A DNA stretch of 64,000 nt from Geodermatophilus obscurus. Its GTDB lineage: Bacteria; Actinomycetota; Actinomycetes; Mycobacteriales; Geodermatophilaceae. Below, piece after piece: positions 18,026 to 26,395 of this stretch (its first letter is position 1; every line of letters starts with the position of its first letter). The notes below the pieces were generated by a model. The model searched no databases. It was not told where the DNA came from and was given only the letters and a program-made list of their open reading frames with translations. The stretch is from NCBI RefSeq assembly GCF_900143215.1, contig NZ_FRDM01000019.1, forward strand, positions 5,229 through 69,228, in the 5' to 3' direction. Made by a program: the position numbers and the translations under genes.

Positions 18026-19651
18026 GTGAGCCTGCTCGAGACCGCCCGCGCCTGGGCGGACGCCGATCCGCACGACGGCGACCGCGCCGAGGTCGAGGCG
18101 CTGGTCGAGGCCGAGAACTGGACCGAGCTGGAGCGCCGGTTCGCCGGGCCGCTGACCTTCGGCACCGCCGGGCTGCGCGGCCCGCTGCGTGCCGGGCCGG
18201 CCGGGATGAACGCCGCCGTGGTGACCCGCGCCGCGGCGGGCCTGGGTCGCTGGCTGGTCGACGCCGGGCACGCGGGCGGCGGCGTGGTCGTCGGCTTAGA
18301 CGCGCGCCGGCGCTCCGACGAGTTCGCCCGGATCACCGCCGAGGTGCTGGCCGGCGCGGGGTTCGCCGTCCAGGTGCTGCCGCGGCCGCTGCCGACGCCG
18401 GTGCTCTCCTTCGCCGTCCGGCACCTGGGCTGCGTGGCCGGGGTGATGGTGACCGCCAGCCACAACCCGCCCGACGACAACGGCTACAAGGTCTACCTCG
18501 GCGACGGCGCGCAGCTGGTGCCGCCGGCCGACCGGGAGATCGAGGCGGCGATCGCCGCCGTAGGGCCGGCGCGCGAGGTGCCGGCGTCCGACGACTGGGT
18601 CACCCTCGGGGACGACGTCGAGGCCGACTACGTGGTCGCCGTGGTCCACGCGCTGGACCCCGACCGGGTCCCGGCCGCCGACCGCGCCGCGCTGCGGGTG
18701 GCCTACACCGCGATGCACGGCGTGGGTGCCGGGACGACGCGCTCGGTCTTCGCCGCCGCCGGCTTCCCGCCGCCGGAGAGCGTGTCGGAGCAGGACCGGC
18801 CGGACCCGGCGTTCCCGACGGTCGCCTTCCCCAACCCCGAGGAGCCCGGCGCGGTCGACCTGCTGACCGCGCTGGCGGAGCGGGTGGGCGCCGACGTGGC
18901 GATCGCCGAGGACCCCGACGCCGACCGCTGCTCGGTGGTCTCCGGCGGGCGCCAGCTCACCGGCGACGAGGTGGGCGGCCTGCTGGCCGACTGGCTGCTG
19001 CGCCACGGCGTGCGCGGCACGTACGCGGCGTCGCTGGTGAGCGGCTCGCTGCTGCACGCGCTGGCCGCCGCGCACCGCGTCCGGTTCGCCGAGACGCCGA
19101 CCGGCTTCAAGTGGATCGTCCGCGCGGGGACCGACGACGAGCCGCTGGTCTTCGGCTACGAGGAGGCGCTGGGCTACGCCGTGGCGCCCGGGGTGGTGAA
19201 GGACAAGGACGGGATCTCCGCGGCACTCGCCGTCGCGCTGCTGGCCGCGGAGCTCGGGGCGACCGGCCGCACGCTGACCGACCGGCTCGACGAACTGGCG
19301 CTGGAGCACGGGCTGTTCGCGACCGGGCAGCTGTCGGTGCGGGTGGCGGACCTCTCCCGGATCGGCGCGATGATGGCGCGGCTGCGGTCCGCGCCGCCCG
19401 CGCAGCTGCTGGGGCGCCCGGTCGCCGCCTCCGACCTGCTGGAGGAGACCCCCGCGGTGGACGCCGTCCGGCTGCTCGGCGACGGCGTCCGGGTGATCGT
19501 GCGGCCCAGCGGCACCGAGCCCAAGCTCAAGGCGTACCTCGAGACCGTCGTCCCCGTGCACGAGGACGCCGGGATCATCGCCGCCCGCGGCCGGGGTGCC
19601 GACGAGCTCGACGCGCTTCGGGCCGAGATGGCAGTCGCCCTGGGACTCTGA
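18026..19651 (+). CDS. pmmB: Phospho-sugar mutase (phosphomannomutase / phosphoglucomutase family, PmmB-like)
   Basis: A 541-aa alpha-D-phosphohexomutase superfamily enzyme. TASHNPPDDNGYK near 141 holds the phosphorylated Ser, DPDADRC near 297 is the metal loop, GYEEALGY near 380 is the sugar-binding loop, and RPSGTEPKLK near 497 is the phosphate-binding loop: all four active-site segments are intact. The GTG at 18026 has GGAGGA five bases upstream. Placed after deoD as in mycobacteria (Rv3308), it may act as the phosphopentomutase turning (deoxy)ribose 1-phosphate into the 5-phosphate that DeoC needs; that assignment is inference. Confidence 0.9.
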   Translation: MSLLETARAWADADPHDGDRAEVEALVEAENWTELERRFAGPLTFGTAGLRGPLRAGPAGMNAAVVTRAAAGLGRWLVDAGHAGGGVVVGLDARRRSDEFARITAEVLAGAGFAVQVLPRPLPTPVLSFAVRHLGCVAGVMVTASHNPPDDNGYKVYLGDGAQLVPPADREIEAAIAAVGPAREVPASDDWVTLGDDVEADYVVAVVHALDPDRVPAADRAALRVAYTAMHGVGAGTTRSVFAAAGFPPPESVSEQDRPDPAFPTVAFPNPEEPGAVDLLTALAERVGADVAIAEDPDADRCSVVSGGRQLTGDEVGGLLADWLLRHGVRGTYAASLVSGSLLHALAAAHRVRFAETPTGFKWIVRAGTDDEPLVFGYEEALGYAVAPGVVKDKDGISAALAVALLAAELGATGRTLTDRLDELALEHGLFATGQLSVRVADLSRIGAMMARLRSAPPAQLLGRPVAASDLLEETPAVDAVRLLGDGVRVIVRPSGTEPKLKAYLETVVPVHEDAGIIAARGRGADELDALRAEMAVALGL

Positions 19652-19659
19652 GAGGCGCC

Positions 19660-21723
19660 ATGTCTGTCCTCCTCGAGCCCTCCCCCACCGTCCAGGCCCA
19701 CCCGCATCCGACCCGTCGCCCGGAGATCGACGGGCTCCGGGCGCTGGCGGTCGCCCTCGTGGTCGCCTATCACGTCACCACCGGCCAGGTGTCCGGCGGC
19801 GTCGACGTGTTCCTGGCCCTGAGCGGCTTCTTCCTCGTGCACGGCCTCATCGGCCAGGTCGCGCGGAGCGGCCGCGTCCGCCCTCTGACGTCGATCACGC
19901 GCACCCTGTCCCGATTGGTCCCCCCGGCCGTGCTGGTCCTGGCCGGCACCGTGGCCGCCAGTGCGCTGTTCCTGCCGGAGACGCGGTGGCGGGAGCTCGC
20001 CGGGCACCTGATCGCCTCGGCGACGTTCACCGAGAACCGCCGGCTGGTCGCCGAGACGGTCGACTACGCGGCCAGCAACGCCATCGCCAGCCCGGTGCAG
20101 CAGTTCTGGTCGCTGTCGATCCAGGTCCAGGTGCTCCTGGCCGCGCCCGTCGTCGTGGCCGCCGGGGCGCTGCTGTTCCGCGGCCGTCGTCGTCGGTTCG
20201 CCCGCCCGGCCGCCGTCCTGACCGTCGCGGCGGTCACCGGGGCGTCCTTCGCGTGGTCGGTGGTGGCGACGCGGGCCGATCAGCAGGCGGCGTACTTCTC
20301 CACGTTGCCCCGGCTGTGGGAGCTCGGCGCCGGCGCCCTGCTGGCCCTGACGCTCAGCGGGGTCCGGCCGGGACGGCGGACCGGCGTCCTGCTGGGCTGG
20401 GGCGCGCTCGTGGCGCTCGTCGCCTGCGGCGCGGTGCTGGACGGGGCGCACGCGTTCCCCGGCTGGCAGGCCGCCTGGCCGGTGGCGTGCGCGCTGGCCC
20501 TGCTGCTCGTGGCCGACTCCGGTGGGCGCCTCGGCGTGCACCGGCTGCTGGCACTGCGATCCCTGCGCTGGCTGGGGACCCGGTCCTACGCCCTCTACCT
20601 GTGGCACTGGCCGGTCCTGGTGCTGTACCTCGTCCACACCGGGCGCGAGTCGCCCTCGGTCAAGGGCGCGGCTGCGGTGGTCCTGCTGTCCCTCGCCCTG
20701 GCCGAGGCCACGTACCGCCTGGTCGAACGGCCCGCCGCCGAGCGGCTGCGCGGGCGGTCCCCCGTCCGCGTGCTGGGCCTGGTCGCGGCCGGCCTGGCTC
20801 CTCTGCTCGTCCTGGGCGCGGGCACCACCGTCTGGCTCGACCGCGAAACCGCCCGCGTCGCCGCGGCGACCGACGACCCGCAGTACCCCGGCGCGGTGGC
20901 CCTCTCCTCCCCCGTCGTGGCCACCGGGGGGATCCCCGGGGTCGAACCGTTGCCGTCCCTGTCGGTGATCCGGGACGACCACCCCTTCATGCCCGGTGCC
21001 GAGTGCACCGTGGAGGACGACCCACCGGACGCCGTGCCGACGCAGACCGAGACCTGCTTCCTCGGATCCGACGACCGCGAGCGCCGGATCGTCATCGTGG
21101 GCGACTCGCACGCCGCCCACTGGCTGTCCCCGCTGGCCGACCTCGCGGAGCGGCACCCGTGGCAGCTGGTCTCGCTCATCCGCGCCGGCTGCAGCCTCTC
21201 GACGCATTCCGAGTTCTTCGAGGAGGGCACGCCGGGGCACGAGGGGTGCGTGGCCTGGCAGTCCCGGCTGGTCGAGCGCATCGTCTCACTGGATCCCGAC
21301 CTCGTGGTCACGGTGGGGACCCGGACGGCCTACGGGACCGACCCGGAGATCCTGCCCCCGGGGTTCCTCGACGCGTGGCAGCAGCTCTCGGACGCGGGGC
21401 TGCCGGTGATCGCGATGCGGGACAGCCCCCGGCACCTGCACGACGTCCCCGACTGCGTGGCCCAGTGGGGCGGGGACACCGACCGGTGCGGGACCCCACG
21501 CTCGTGGGTCTACTCGGACGACCTGCTGGACGCGGCCGACGCCGTGCTGCCCGCGGGGGTGAGCCTGATGGACACCAGCTCCCTGTTCTGCACCGACGAC
21601 CTGTGCCCGGCGCTGGTCGGCAACACCTGGGTGTACCGGGACGACGGGCACGTCACCGGGACCTACATGCGCACGGTCGGGCCGCTGGTGGAGGACGAGT
21701 TCCTGTCGCGGGCGGGCTGGTGA
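19660..21723 (+). CDS. Membrane acyltransferase (AT3) fused to SGNH domain, OafA-like
   Basis: A 687-aa protein. Residues ~20-400 form a multi-spanning acyltransferase-3 domain beginning with RRPEIDGLRALAVALVVAYH and ending with a run of hydrophobic helices (WLGTRSYALYLWHWP is typical). After one more helix, an extracytoplasmic SGNH domain starts with GDSHAAHW (about 481) and ends with DDGHVT (about 661), its Ser and Asp/His blocks. Such fusions O-acylate surface polysaccharides or peptidoglycan. Eight bases separate it from pmmB and its GTGA overlaps the next gene, so it is cotranscribed with sugar-phosphate genes. The acceptor cannot be predicted. Confidence 0.88.
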   Translation: MSVLLEPSPTVQAHPHPTRRPEIDGLRALAVALVVAYHVTTGQVSGGVDVFLALSGFFLVHGLIGQVARSGRVRPLTSITRTLSRLVPPAVLVLAGTVAASALFLPETRWRELAGHLIASATFTENRRLVAETVDYAASNAIASPVQQFWSLSIQVQVLLAAPVVVAAGALLFRGRRRRFARPAAVLTVAAVTGASFAWSVVATRADQQAAYFSTLPRLWELGAGALLALTLSGVRPGRRTGVLLGWGALVALVACGAVLDGAHAFPGWQAAWPVACALALLLVADSGGRLGVHRLLALRSLRWLGTRSYALYLWHWPVLVLYLVHTGRESPSVKGAAAVVLLSLALAEATYRLVERPAAERLRGRSPVRVLGLVAAGLAPLLVLGAGTTVWLDRETARVAAATDDPQYPGAVALSSPVVATGGIPGVEPLPSLSVIRDDHPFMPGAECTVEDDPPDAVPTQTETCFLGSDDRERRIVIVGDSHAAHWLSPLADLAERHPWQLVSLIRAGCSLSTHSEFFEEGTPGHEGCVAWQSRLVERIVSLDPDLVVTVGTRTAYGTDPEILPPGFLDAWQQLSDAGLPVIAMRDSPRHLHDVPDCVAQWGGDTDRCGTPRSWVYSDDLLDAADAVLPAGVSLMDTSSLFCTDDLCPALVGNTWVYRDDGHVTGTYMRTVGPLVEDEFLSRAGW

Positions 21724-22421
21724 CCGCCGTGGACGTCCGCGCGCTGGTGTTCGACGTCTTCGGGACGGTGGTCGACTGGCGCGGCGGCGTCGCCCGCGAG
21801 GTGCACCGGCTGCTGGGCCCCTCGGTGGACGCGGCCACCCTCGCCGACGACTGGCGCGAGCGGTACGTGCCGTCGATGGAGCAGGTGCGCTCCGGAACGC
21901 TGCCGTGGACGCCACTGGACGCGCTGCACCGCGCGTCGCTGTCCTCGGTGCTCGCGGACGCCGGACTGGCTTCCGTCCCCGCCGAGGTCCGCGACGAGCT
22001 GGTGCTCGCCTGGCACCAGCTGGACCCGTGGCCGGACGTGCTGCCCGGCCTCCGCAGGCTGGCGCGCTCGTACGTGCTGGCACCGCTGTCCAACGGCAAC
22101 GTGGCGCTGCAGGTGGACCTGGCGCGGCGGTCCGGGCTGCCGTGGGACGCCGTGCTGGGCGCCGAGGTCGTGCGGCACTACAAGCCCGACCCGGAGGTCT
22201 ACGACTCCGCGGCGGAGCTGCTCGGGGTGCCCCCGTCGTCCGTGGTCATGGTCGCCGCGCACCTCGACGACCTCGCCGCGGCGCGGGCGCGGAGGCTGCG
22301 GACGGCCTACGTGCACCGGCCGGACGAGTTCGGCGGTCGGGTCGTGCCGCCGTCCACCGACCCGGACGCCGACCTGTCGGTGGCCTCGTTCGAGGAGCTC
22401 GCCGAGGCGCTGGGCGCCTGA
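21720..22421 (+). CDS. Haloacid dehalogenase type II-like HAD hydrolase
   Basis: A 233-aa HAD-superfamily protein. FDVFGTVVDW near residue 10 carries the nucleophile Asp, LSNGN near 121 motif II, HYKPDPEVY near 150 the Lys, and AAHLDDLAAA near 177 the acidic motif; AAHxxDL matches (S)-2-haloacid dehalogenases more than phosphatases. Real substrates of such chromosomal copies are often unknown. The GTG overlaps the acyltransferase stop (GTGA). A palindrome of the CATTGCCGG family begins 11 bases after its stop. Confidence 0.85.
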   Translation: MTAVDVRALVFDVFGTVVDWRGGVAREVHRLLGPSVDAATLADDWRERYVPSMEQVRSGTLPWTPLDALHRASLSSVLADAGLASVPAEVRDELVLAWHQLDPWPDVLPGLRRLARSYVLAPLSNGNVALQVDLARRSGLPWDAVLGAEVVRHYKPDPEVYDSAAELLGVPPSSVVMVAAHLDDLAAARARRLRTAYVHRPDEFGGRVVPPSTDPDADLSVASFEELAEALGA

Positions 22422-22432
22422 CTGTGAGGACT

Positions 22433-22504
22433 GCCATTGCCGGCGTTCCTCCCGGGTTGCCGGTGCTGCAGCGGCGGCCGAGCGCGAGGAACGACGGCAA
22501 TGCG
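22433..22504. repeat. CATTGCCGG palindrome, copy R1
   Basis: Imperfect ~70-base palindrome: GCCATTGCCGGCGTTCCTC at the left is mirrored by GAGGAACGACGGCAATG at the right, with the centre GCCGGTGCTGCAGCGGCGGC. A near copy (R2) lies at 24.2 kb. The two bracket the low-GC gene pair. Confidence 0.8.
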
Positions 22505-22552
22505 TTCGGGTGGTTGTCCACAGGGGTGCGTGCCCGGCGCGGCGGCACTCCG

Positions 22553-22558
22553 TAGTCT
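22553..22558 (+). promoter_or_regulatory. Candidate -10 element for the DUF6318 lipoprotein gene
   Basis: TAGTCT lies about 40 bases before the start; predicted transcripts would begin near 22565 and include the GGGGG ribosome-binding stretch at 22581-22585. No convincing -35 box was found. Confidence 0.35.
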
Positions 22559-22593
22559 CCCGGCGACCGGTGATCAACTCGGGGGTGGACGAC

Positions 22594-23175
22594 GTGACAC
22601 GGCGCTGGACCCTGCGACTCGTGGCGGGCCTCGCGGCCGGCGCGGTCGTGCTGAGCGGCTGCTCGGAGCGACAGGAGGCGAGCGACACCCTGCCCGGGGC
22701 GGACGCCTCGCCCAGCGCGTCCGAGCCGGAACTGCCGCCCCTGGGCCCGCCGGACCTCCCGATGCCCGCCGAAGCCCGCACCCAGGACGCCGCCGGCGCC
22801 GAGGCCTTCGTCCGGTACTACATCGACCTCATAAGCAACGCCCAGAGGACATTGGACTCCAATTGGATACGCGACCTCAGCAGCGGGTGTGAGACCTGCG
22901 ACCAACTCGCCGTCGGCTTCGATGAGGATCGCGCATCGGGCTACGCGCGCGTGGGCGGCGAAGTGCGCGTTTCGTCCATCTCGACTCCTGTGATCAATGG
23001 CGACGAGGCGGAAGCTGCTTTCACCCTTCAGCAGGGCGCCCAGCGCGTTAACAAGCACGGCACACCTGTCACCGACCTGAACACTCCGGAGCGGGATAAC
23101 CTGTCGGCGGGGGCCGTTCTGACGTGGCAGCCGGAGCGACAAACCTGGCTTGTTTCACGACTGGATGTCGCATGA
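22594..23175 (+). CDS. DUF6318-type lipoprotein
   Basis: 193 aa from the GTG at 22594 (GGGGG eight bases upstream; GTG 22585 also possible). The N-terminus is a lipoprotein signal with lipobox LSGC and Cys at residue 23, so the mature protein should be anchored outside the membrane. The body (PPDLPMPAEARTQD, then AEAFVRYYIDLI, then SSGCETCDQL) resembles DUF6318, a domain of unknown function found in actinobacterial lipoproteins. From about 22800 the base composition drops, with rare codons such as ATA. Its stop overlaps the next start (ATGA). Function unknown. Confidence 0.75.
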   Translation: MTRRWTLRLVAGLAAGAVVLSGCSERQEASDTLPGADASPSASEPELPPLGPPDLPMPAEARTQDAAGAEAFVRYYIDLISNAQRTLDSNWIRDLSSGCETCDQLAVGFDEDRASGYARVGGEVRVSSISTPVINGDEAEAAFTLQQGAQRVNKHGTPVTDLNTPERDNLSAGAVLTWQPERQTWLVSRLDVA

Positions 23176-24098
23176 GGGGGCGCCTCTGGTTGGCAACTCT
23201 GACCTTCGCCGCCGCACTCGTGGCGACCAACGCGTCAGTTGCTCAAGCGGAAACCGGCAGCTCTGGTTGTCGCACCTTTCCGTGCCCGGAGACAAAGGCC
23301 ACCTCGGGGGCCATGCAAGTCTCGGCACAAACAATCTCCGACGTAGATTCGAACGGTTTACGGATGGCCAGCAATGCTGCCTCAGCCGGTCCCGTTCTGT
23401 TCGCATGGAGTCTGCGAGATCCCTGCACGGCCGAAGACGCAGCGGCTGGGGTTTCATGCGACTCCCGCACTCGGGCATGCCCGCAGGTCCAGGACCGCGT
23501 CATTCAGTTCCTCATTGTCCAGAGACAGCGACTAGCCCAGGAGGGACGCTTACCGGTCGCGGACCTAGCACCGTCATCTGAGACCCCTGTCGGCGACGCA
23601 TATGGGCCTGTGATCGTCGACGGAGGGGCTTGCGTCGACATCACGGCGCTCAACCCGCCGCCGTCCCCGGGTGAGGTGTTCCGCTACTTCCAGACCCTGC
23701 CCCTGCCGGACCTGCCCACTCAACAGCAGCCGCCGGGCAACGCGCTGGCCGGTCTCCCGGTCGTCTTCTACACCGACGGCCCGACCACCCAGACGTTCAC
23801 CGTCGACATCCGCGGCTTCACCGTCGACATCGTCGCCACCGCCAGCGGCTTCACCTGGGACACCGGCGACGGCACCGTGCTGCACACCACCGACCCGGGC
23901 GCGCCGTACCCGGACCACACGATCAGCCACGACTACCGCAGCGGTACCTACACTGCCGCGCTGACCACCTGGAGCGGCACCTACAGCGTCGACGGCGGCG
24001 CCACCGCCGACGTCCCGGGCACCACGACCACCGACGGCCAGCCGGCCACCTTCAGCGTCCTGCAGGCCAGCCCCGTCCTCACCAACCCCTTCGACTGA
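23172..24098 (+). CDS. Secreted protein with C-terminal PKD-like domain, function unknown
   Basis: A 308-aa protein, signal peptide MRGRLWLATLTFAAALVATN then a cut after AQA near residue 28. The middle (to about 160) has no family I recognise and contains several Cys. The C-terminal part has FTWDTGDGT and HDYRSGTYTAALTT, the strand pattern of PKD domains (WDFGDG...GTYTVTL). The composition is split: the first ~480 bases are near 57-60% G+C in the lines I counted, whereas the PKD end is near 77%. It is coupled to the DUF6318 lipoprotein by a 4-base overlap; the two products probably act together at the cell surface. Confidence 0.7.
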   Translation: MRGRLWLATLTFAAALVATNASVAQAETGSSGCRTFPCPETKATSGAMQVSAQTISDVDSNGLRMASNAASAGPVLFAWSLRDPCTAEDAAAGVSCDSRTRACPQVQDRVIQFLIVQRQRLAQEGRLPVADLAPSSETPVGDAYGPVIVDGGACVDITALNPPPSPGEVFRYFQTLPLPDLPTQQQPPGNALAGLPVVFYTDGPTTQTFTVDIRGFTVDIVATASGFTWDTGDGTVLHTTDPGAPYPDHTISHDYRSGTYTAALTTWSGTYSVDGGATADVPGTTTTDGQPATFSVLQASPVLTNPFD

Positions 24099-24174
24099 CC
24101 CACTCCCGCGCTGTTGCACCCGCTTCCGCGCCGTTGCACCAGCGTGGAGGCGCCAGGAACAGCGCGACAGTGCA

Positions 24175-24245
24175 GCCATTGCCGGGGGTCCTCGTGCAGT
24201 GCCGGTGCTGCAGCGGCGGCAACCCGCGAGGAAAGCCGGCAGTGC
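24175..24245. repeat. CATTGCCGG palindrome, copy R2
   Basis: GCCATTGCCGGGGGTCCTCG at the left, GCCGGTGCTGCAGCGGCGGC in the centre (identical to R1 over 20 bases), and CGCGAGGAAAGCCGGCAGTG at the right. It lies between two convergent genes and abuts the stop of the Gfo/Idh gene. Just before it (24105-24143) there is a degenerate direct repeat built on CCGCGCyGTTGCACC. Confidence 0.8.
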
Positions 24246-25142
24246 TCATCCCGAAGAGACGACAGGCTCCCGGCAACCGGACTCCAGAGCGCGGGCCGCG
24301 GTCGCCAGCACCGCGACGACGTCCCGTGCGAAGGCGACGTCGCACGGGTGCGTCCCGCCGGTCAGCGCCGCCACCTCGAGCTCGTCCACCGCGGCGGACA
24401 GCGACTCGACCGGGCTCTCGGTGTCCGGCAGCAGCACGAGTCGTCCGGCGTCCCCGTGCACGAAGAACTCGACGCCCGTCGACATCGGCGCCACGGTGTG
24501 CGAGAGCGTCAGCGTCGAGGCCACGCCGGGGGTGGCGTGCTGCAGCACCAGGTGCACGGTGTCGCCGGCGCCTGCCCCGGCCTGCACGGAGACCACCGGG
24601 CCGAGCGTGGGCAGCAGCAGCGAGAGCGCATGCGGACCGATGTCCCACAGCGCGCCGTGCTCACGGCGCCAGGCCGAGTCGAAGGGGCTGCCGGCCAGCG
24701 CGCTCAGCCAGGAGCCGGCGCCTCCGGCCAGGCGGGTGCGGGCGGCCTGGCTGAGCCAGGTCGACGTCCCGGCCTGGAAGCGGAAGGTGAAGAACACGAC
24801 CGAGGCCACGCCCGCAGAGCGCACCGCGGCGACCACCCGGTCGGCCTCGCCGAGGGAGAGCCCGATCGGCTTCTCCAGCAGCAGGTGCTTCCCGGCGGCA
24901 GCGGCCTGCTCGGCGAGCCCCACCTGCACCGACGGCGGGACGGCGATCGCCACGGCGTCGACCTGGTCGAGCAGCGCGGCCAGGTCCGAGAAGCCGGGGA
25001 CGTCGAACTCCGCGCCGACCTCCTCGGCCTTGACCAGGTCGCGGCCCCATACGCCGACGAGCTCGGCGGTCGGGTGCCCGGCCAGGGCGGCCGCGTGGAC
25101 CGTCCGTGACCAGTGGCCGGTGCCGAGCACCCCGAAGCGCAC
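24246..25142 (-). CDS. Gfo/Idh/MocA family oxidoreductase
   Basis: A 298-aa NAD(P)-dependent sugar or inositol dehydrogenase-like protein. FGVLGTGHWS at the N-terminus is the Rossmann motif and LLLEKPIGLS near residue 88 is the conserved EKP. A GPH sequence (IGPHALSLLL near 168) is in the position of the catalytic His region. The start is a GTG at 25142. Two bases separate it from the upp stop, so it is probably cotranscribed downstream of upp. The substrate is undetermined; a link to nucleoside-derived sugars is only contextual. Confidence 0.85.
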   Translation of the reverse strand: MRFGVLGTGHWSRTVHAAALAGHPTAELVGVWGRDLVKAEEVGAEFDVPGFSDLAALLDQVDAVAIAVPPSVQVGLAEQAAAAGKHLLLEKPIGLSLGEADRVVAAVRSAGVASVVFFTFRFQAGTSTWLSQAARTRLAGGAGSWLSALAGSPFDSAWRREHGALWDIGPHALSLLLPTLGPVVSVQAGAGAGDTVHLVLQHATPGVASTLTLSHTVAPMSTGVEFFVHGDAGRLVLLPDTESPVESLSAAVDELEVAALTGGTHPCDVAFARDVVAVLATAARALESGCREPVVSSG

Positions 25143-25144
25143 GG

Positions 25145-25768
25145 TCAGACCGCCCCGAACTGACGGTCGCCGGCGTCCCCGAGGCCCGGGACGATGTAGG
25201 CCTTGTCGTTGAGCCCCTCGTCGACCGAGGCGGTGAACACCCGCAGCGGTAGACCGCTCTCCTCCAGCCGGCGGATCCCCTCGGGGGCGGCGAGCGCGCA
25301 GAGCACGGTGATCGAGGTGGCGCCGCGCCCGGTCAGCAACCCGCAGCAGTGCACCAGCGACCCGCCGGTGGCCAGCATCGGGTCGAGCACGAACACCTCG
25401 CGGTCGACCAGCGACGCGGGCAGCGAGGCCATGTACGCCTCGGGCTGGAACGTCTGCTCGTTGCGGGCCAGTCCGACGAAGCCCATCTGCGACTCCGGCA
25501 GCATCCCGTGCGCGGTGTCGGCCATCCCCAGCCCGGCCCGCAGCACCGGCACGATCAGCGGCGGCGCGGCCAGCCGGTAGCCGGTGGTCGCGGTGACCGG
25601 CGTGGTGATCCGCTCCTCGGCGACGGGCAGGTCGCGGGTGGCCTCGTAGACCAGCATCTGGGTCAGCTCGGCCAGCGCCGCGCGGAACGCCGCGTTGTCG
25701 GTCCGCTCGTCGCGCATGCGGGTCAGACGGGCACGGGCCAGCGGGTGGTCGACGACGGTGAGCTGCAC
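25145..25768 (-). CDS. upp: Uracil phosphoribosyltransferase
   Basis: A 207-aa enzyme, the usual length, converting uracil and PRPP into [18 protein letters not shown] at the N-terminus is characteristic; PVLRAGLGM near 75 and [11 protein letters not shown] near 127 form the PRPP site, and [15 protein letters not shown] at the C-terminus binds uracil. The start GTG at 25768 lies eight bases after a TACCGT box, consistent with a leaderless transcript. It salvages the uracil released in the nucleoside catabolism encoded around it and corresponds to Rv3309c. Confidence 0.96.
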   Translation of the reverse strand: MQLTVVDHPLARARLTRMRDERTDNAAFRAALAELTQMLVYEATRDLPVAEERITTPVTATTGYRLAAPPLIVPVLRAGLGMADTAHGMLPESQMGFVGLARNEQTFQPEAYMASLPASLVDREVFVLDPMLATGGSLVHCCGLLTGRGATSITVLCALAAPEGIRRLEESGLPLRVFTASVDEGLNDKAYIVPGLGDAGDRQFGAV

Positions 25769-25775
25769 GCGCGAC

Positions 25776-25781
25776 ACGGTA
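25776..25781 (-). promoter_or_regulatory. Leaderless -10 element for upp
   Basis: On the minus strand TACCGT is followed after seven bases by the GTG at 25768, the spacing of leaderless actinobacterial promoters. Confidence 0.5.
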
Positions 25782-25936
25782 GCGGCCCGGTGGACCCCGG
25801 CTCCCGGCGCTGGCACCATCCCGACGTGACGACGACGCAGGGGTGGCGCCGCCGGTAGGTGGCAGCCCTCGTCGTCCGGCCCACCCGTCCCCGGTGGGCC
25901 GCGCACCCGGTCCACCTCCGTCCGAGGAGACCGCTC

Positions 25937-26395
25937 GTGCCCCCCATCGAGATCGGACCCTTGCCGCCCGGCGCGGCCGGCGAGCTGCTCACCCTGCAGC
26001 GCGCCGCCTACGTCCCCGAGGCCCAGCTGTACGACGACGTCCGGCTGCCGGCGCTCGTCCAGACCCTGGACGAACTGGCCGACGAGCTGACGCGCAGCGA
26101 CTGCCTGGCAGCCCTCGCGGGCAGCCGGCTGGTCGGTGCGGTGCGCACCTGCGAGCGGGACGGCGTCCTGCACGTCGGCCGGCTCGTCGTCGTCCCGGAC
26201 CTGCAGGGACAGGGCATCGGCACGCGGCTGCTGCTGGCCGCGGAGCGGACGCCACTCGCGCAGGCAACCCTGTTCACCGGCGCACGCAGCACCGCCAACC
26301 TGCGGCTCTACCGCCGGCACGGCTACGTGGACGCCCACCGCGAGACCGTGCGCCCCGGCCTGGAGCTCGTGCACATGTTCAAGGAGCTGCGGTGA
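25937..26395 (+). CDS. GNAT family N-acetyltransferase
   Basis: A 152-aa acetyl-CoA-dependent N-acetyltransferase fold. [20 protein letters not shown] near residue 75 is the acetyl-CoA pyrophosphate-binding motif (QGQGIG); [10 protein letters not shown] near 120 is the typical C-terminal strand/helix. The start GTG at 25937 has GAGGAGA eight bases upstream, better than any earlier in-frame codon. First gene of the operon GNAT, methyltransferase, deoC, ALDH, ALDH; divergent from upp. The acceptor substrate is unknown. Confidence 0.82.
   Translation: MPPIEIGPLPPGAAGELLTLQRAAYVPEAQLYDDVRLPALVQTLDELADELTRSDCLAALAGSRLVGAVRTCERDGVLHVGRLVVVPDLQGQGIGTRLLLAAERTPLAQATLFTGARSTANLRLYRRHGYVDAHRETVRPGLELVHMFKELR

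Noticed and set aside
22433-24245. R1 and R2 as terminal inverted repeats of an insertion sequence
   Set aside because: Each copy is a full palindrome in itself and no transposase or target duplication was seen.
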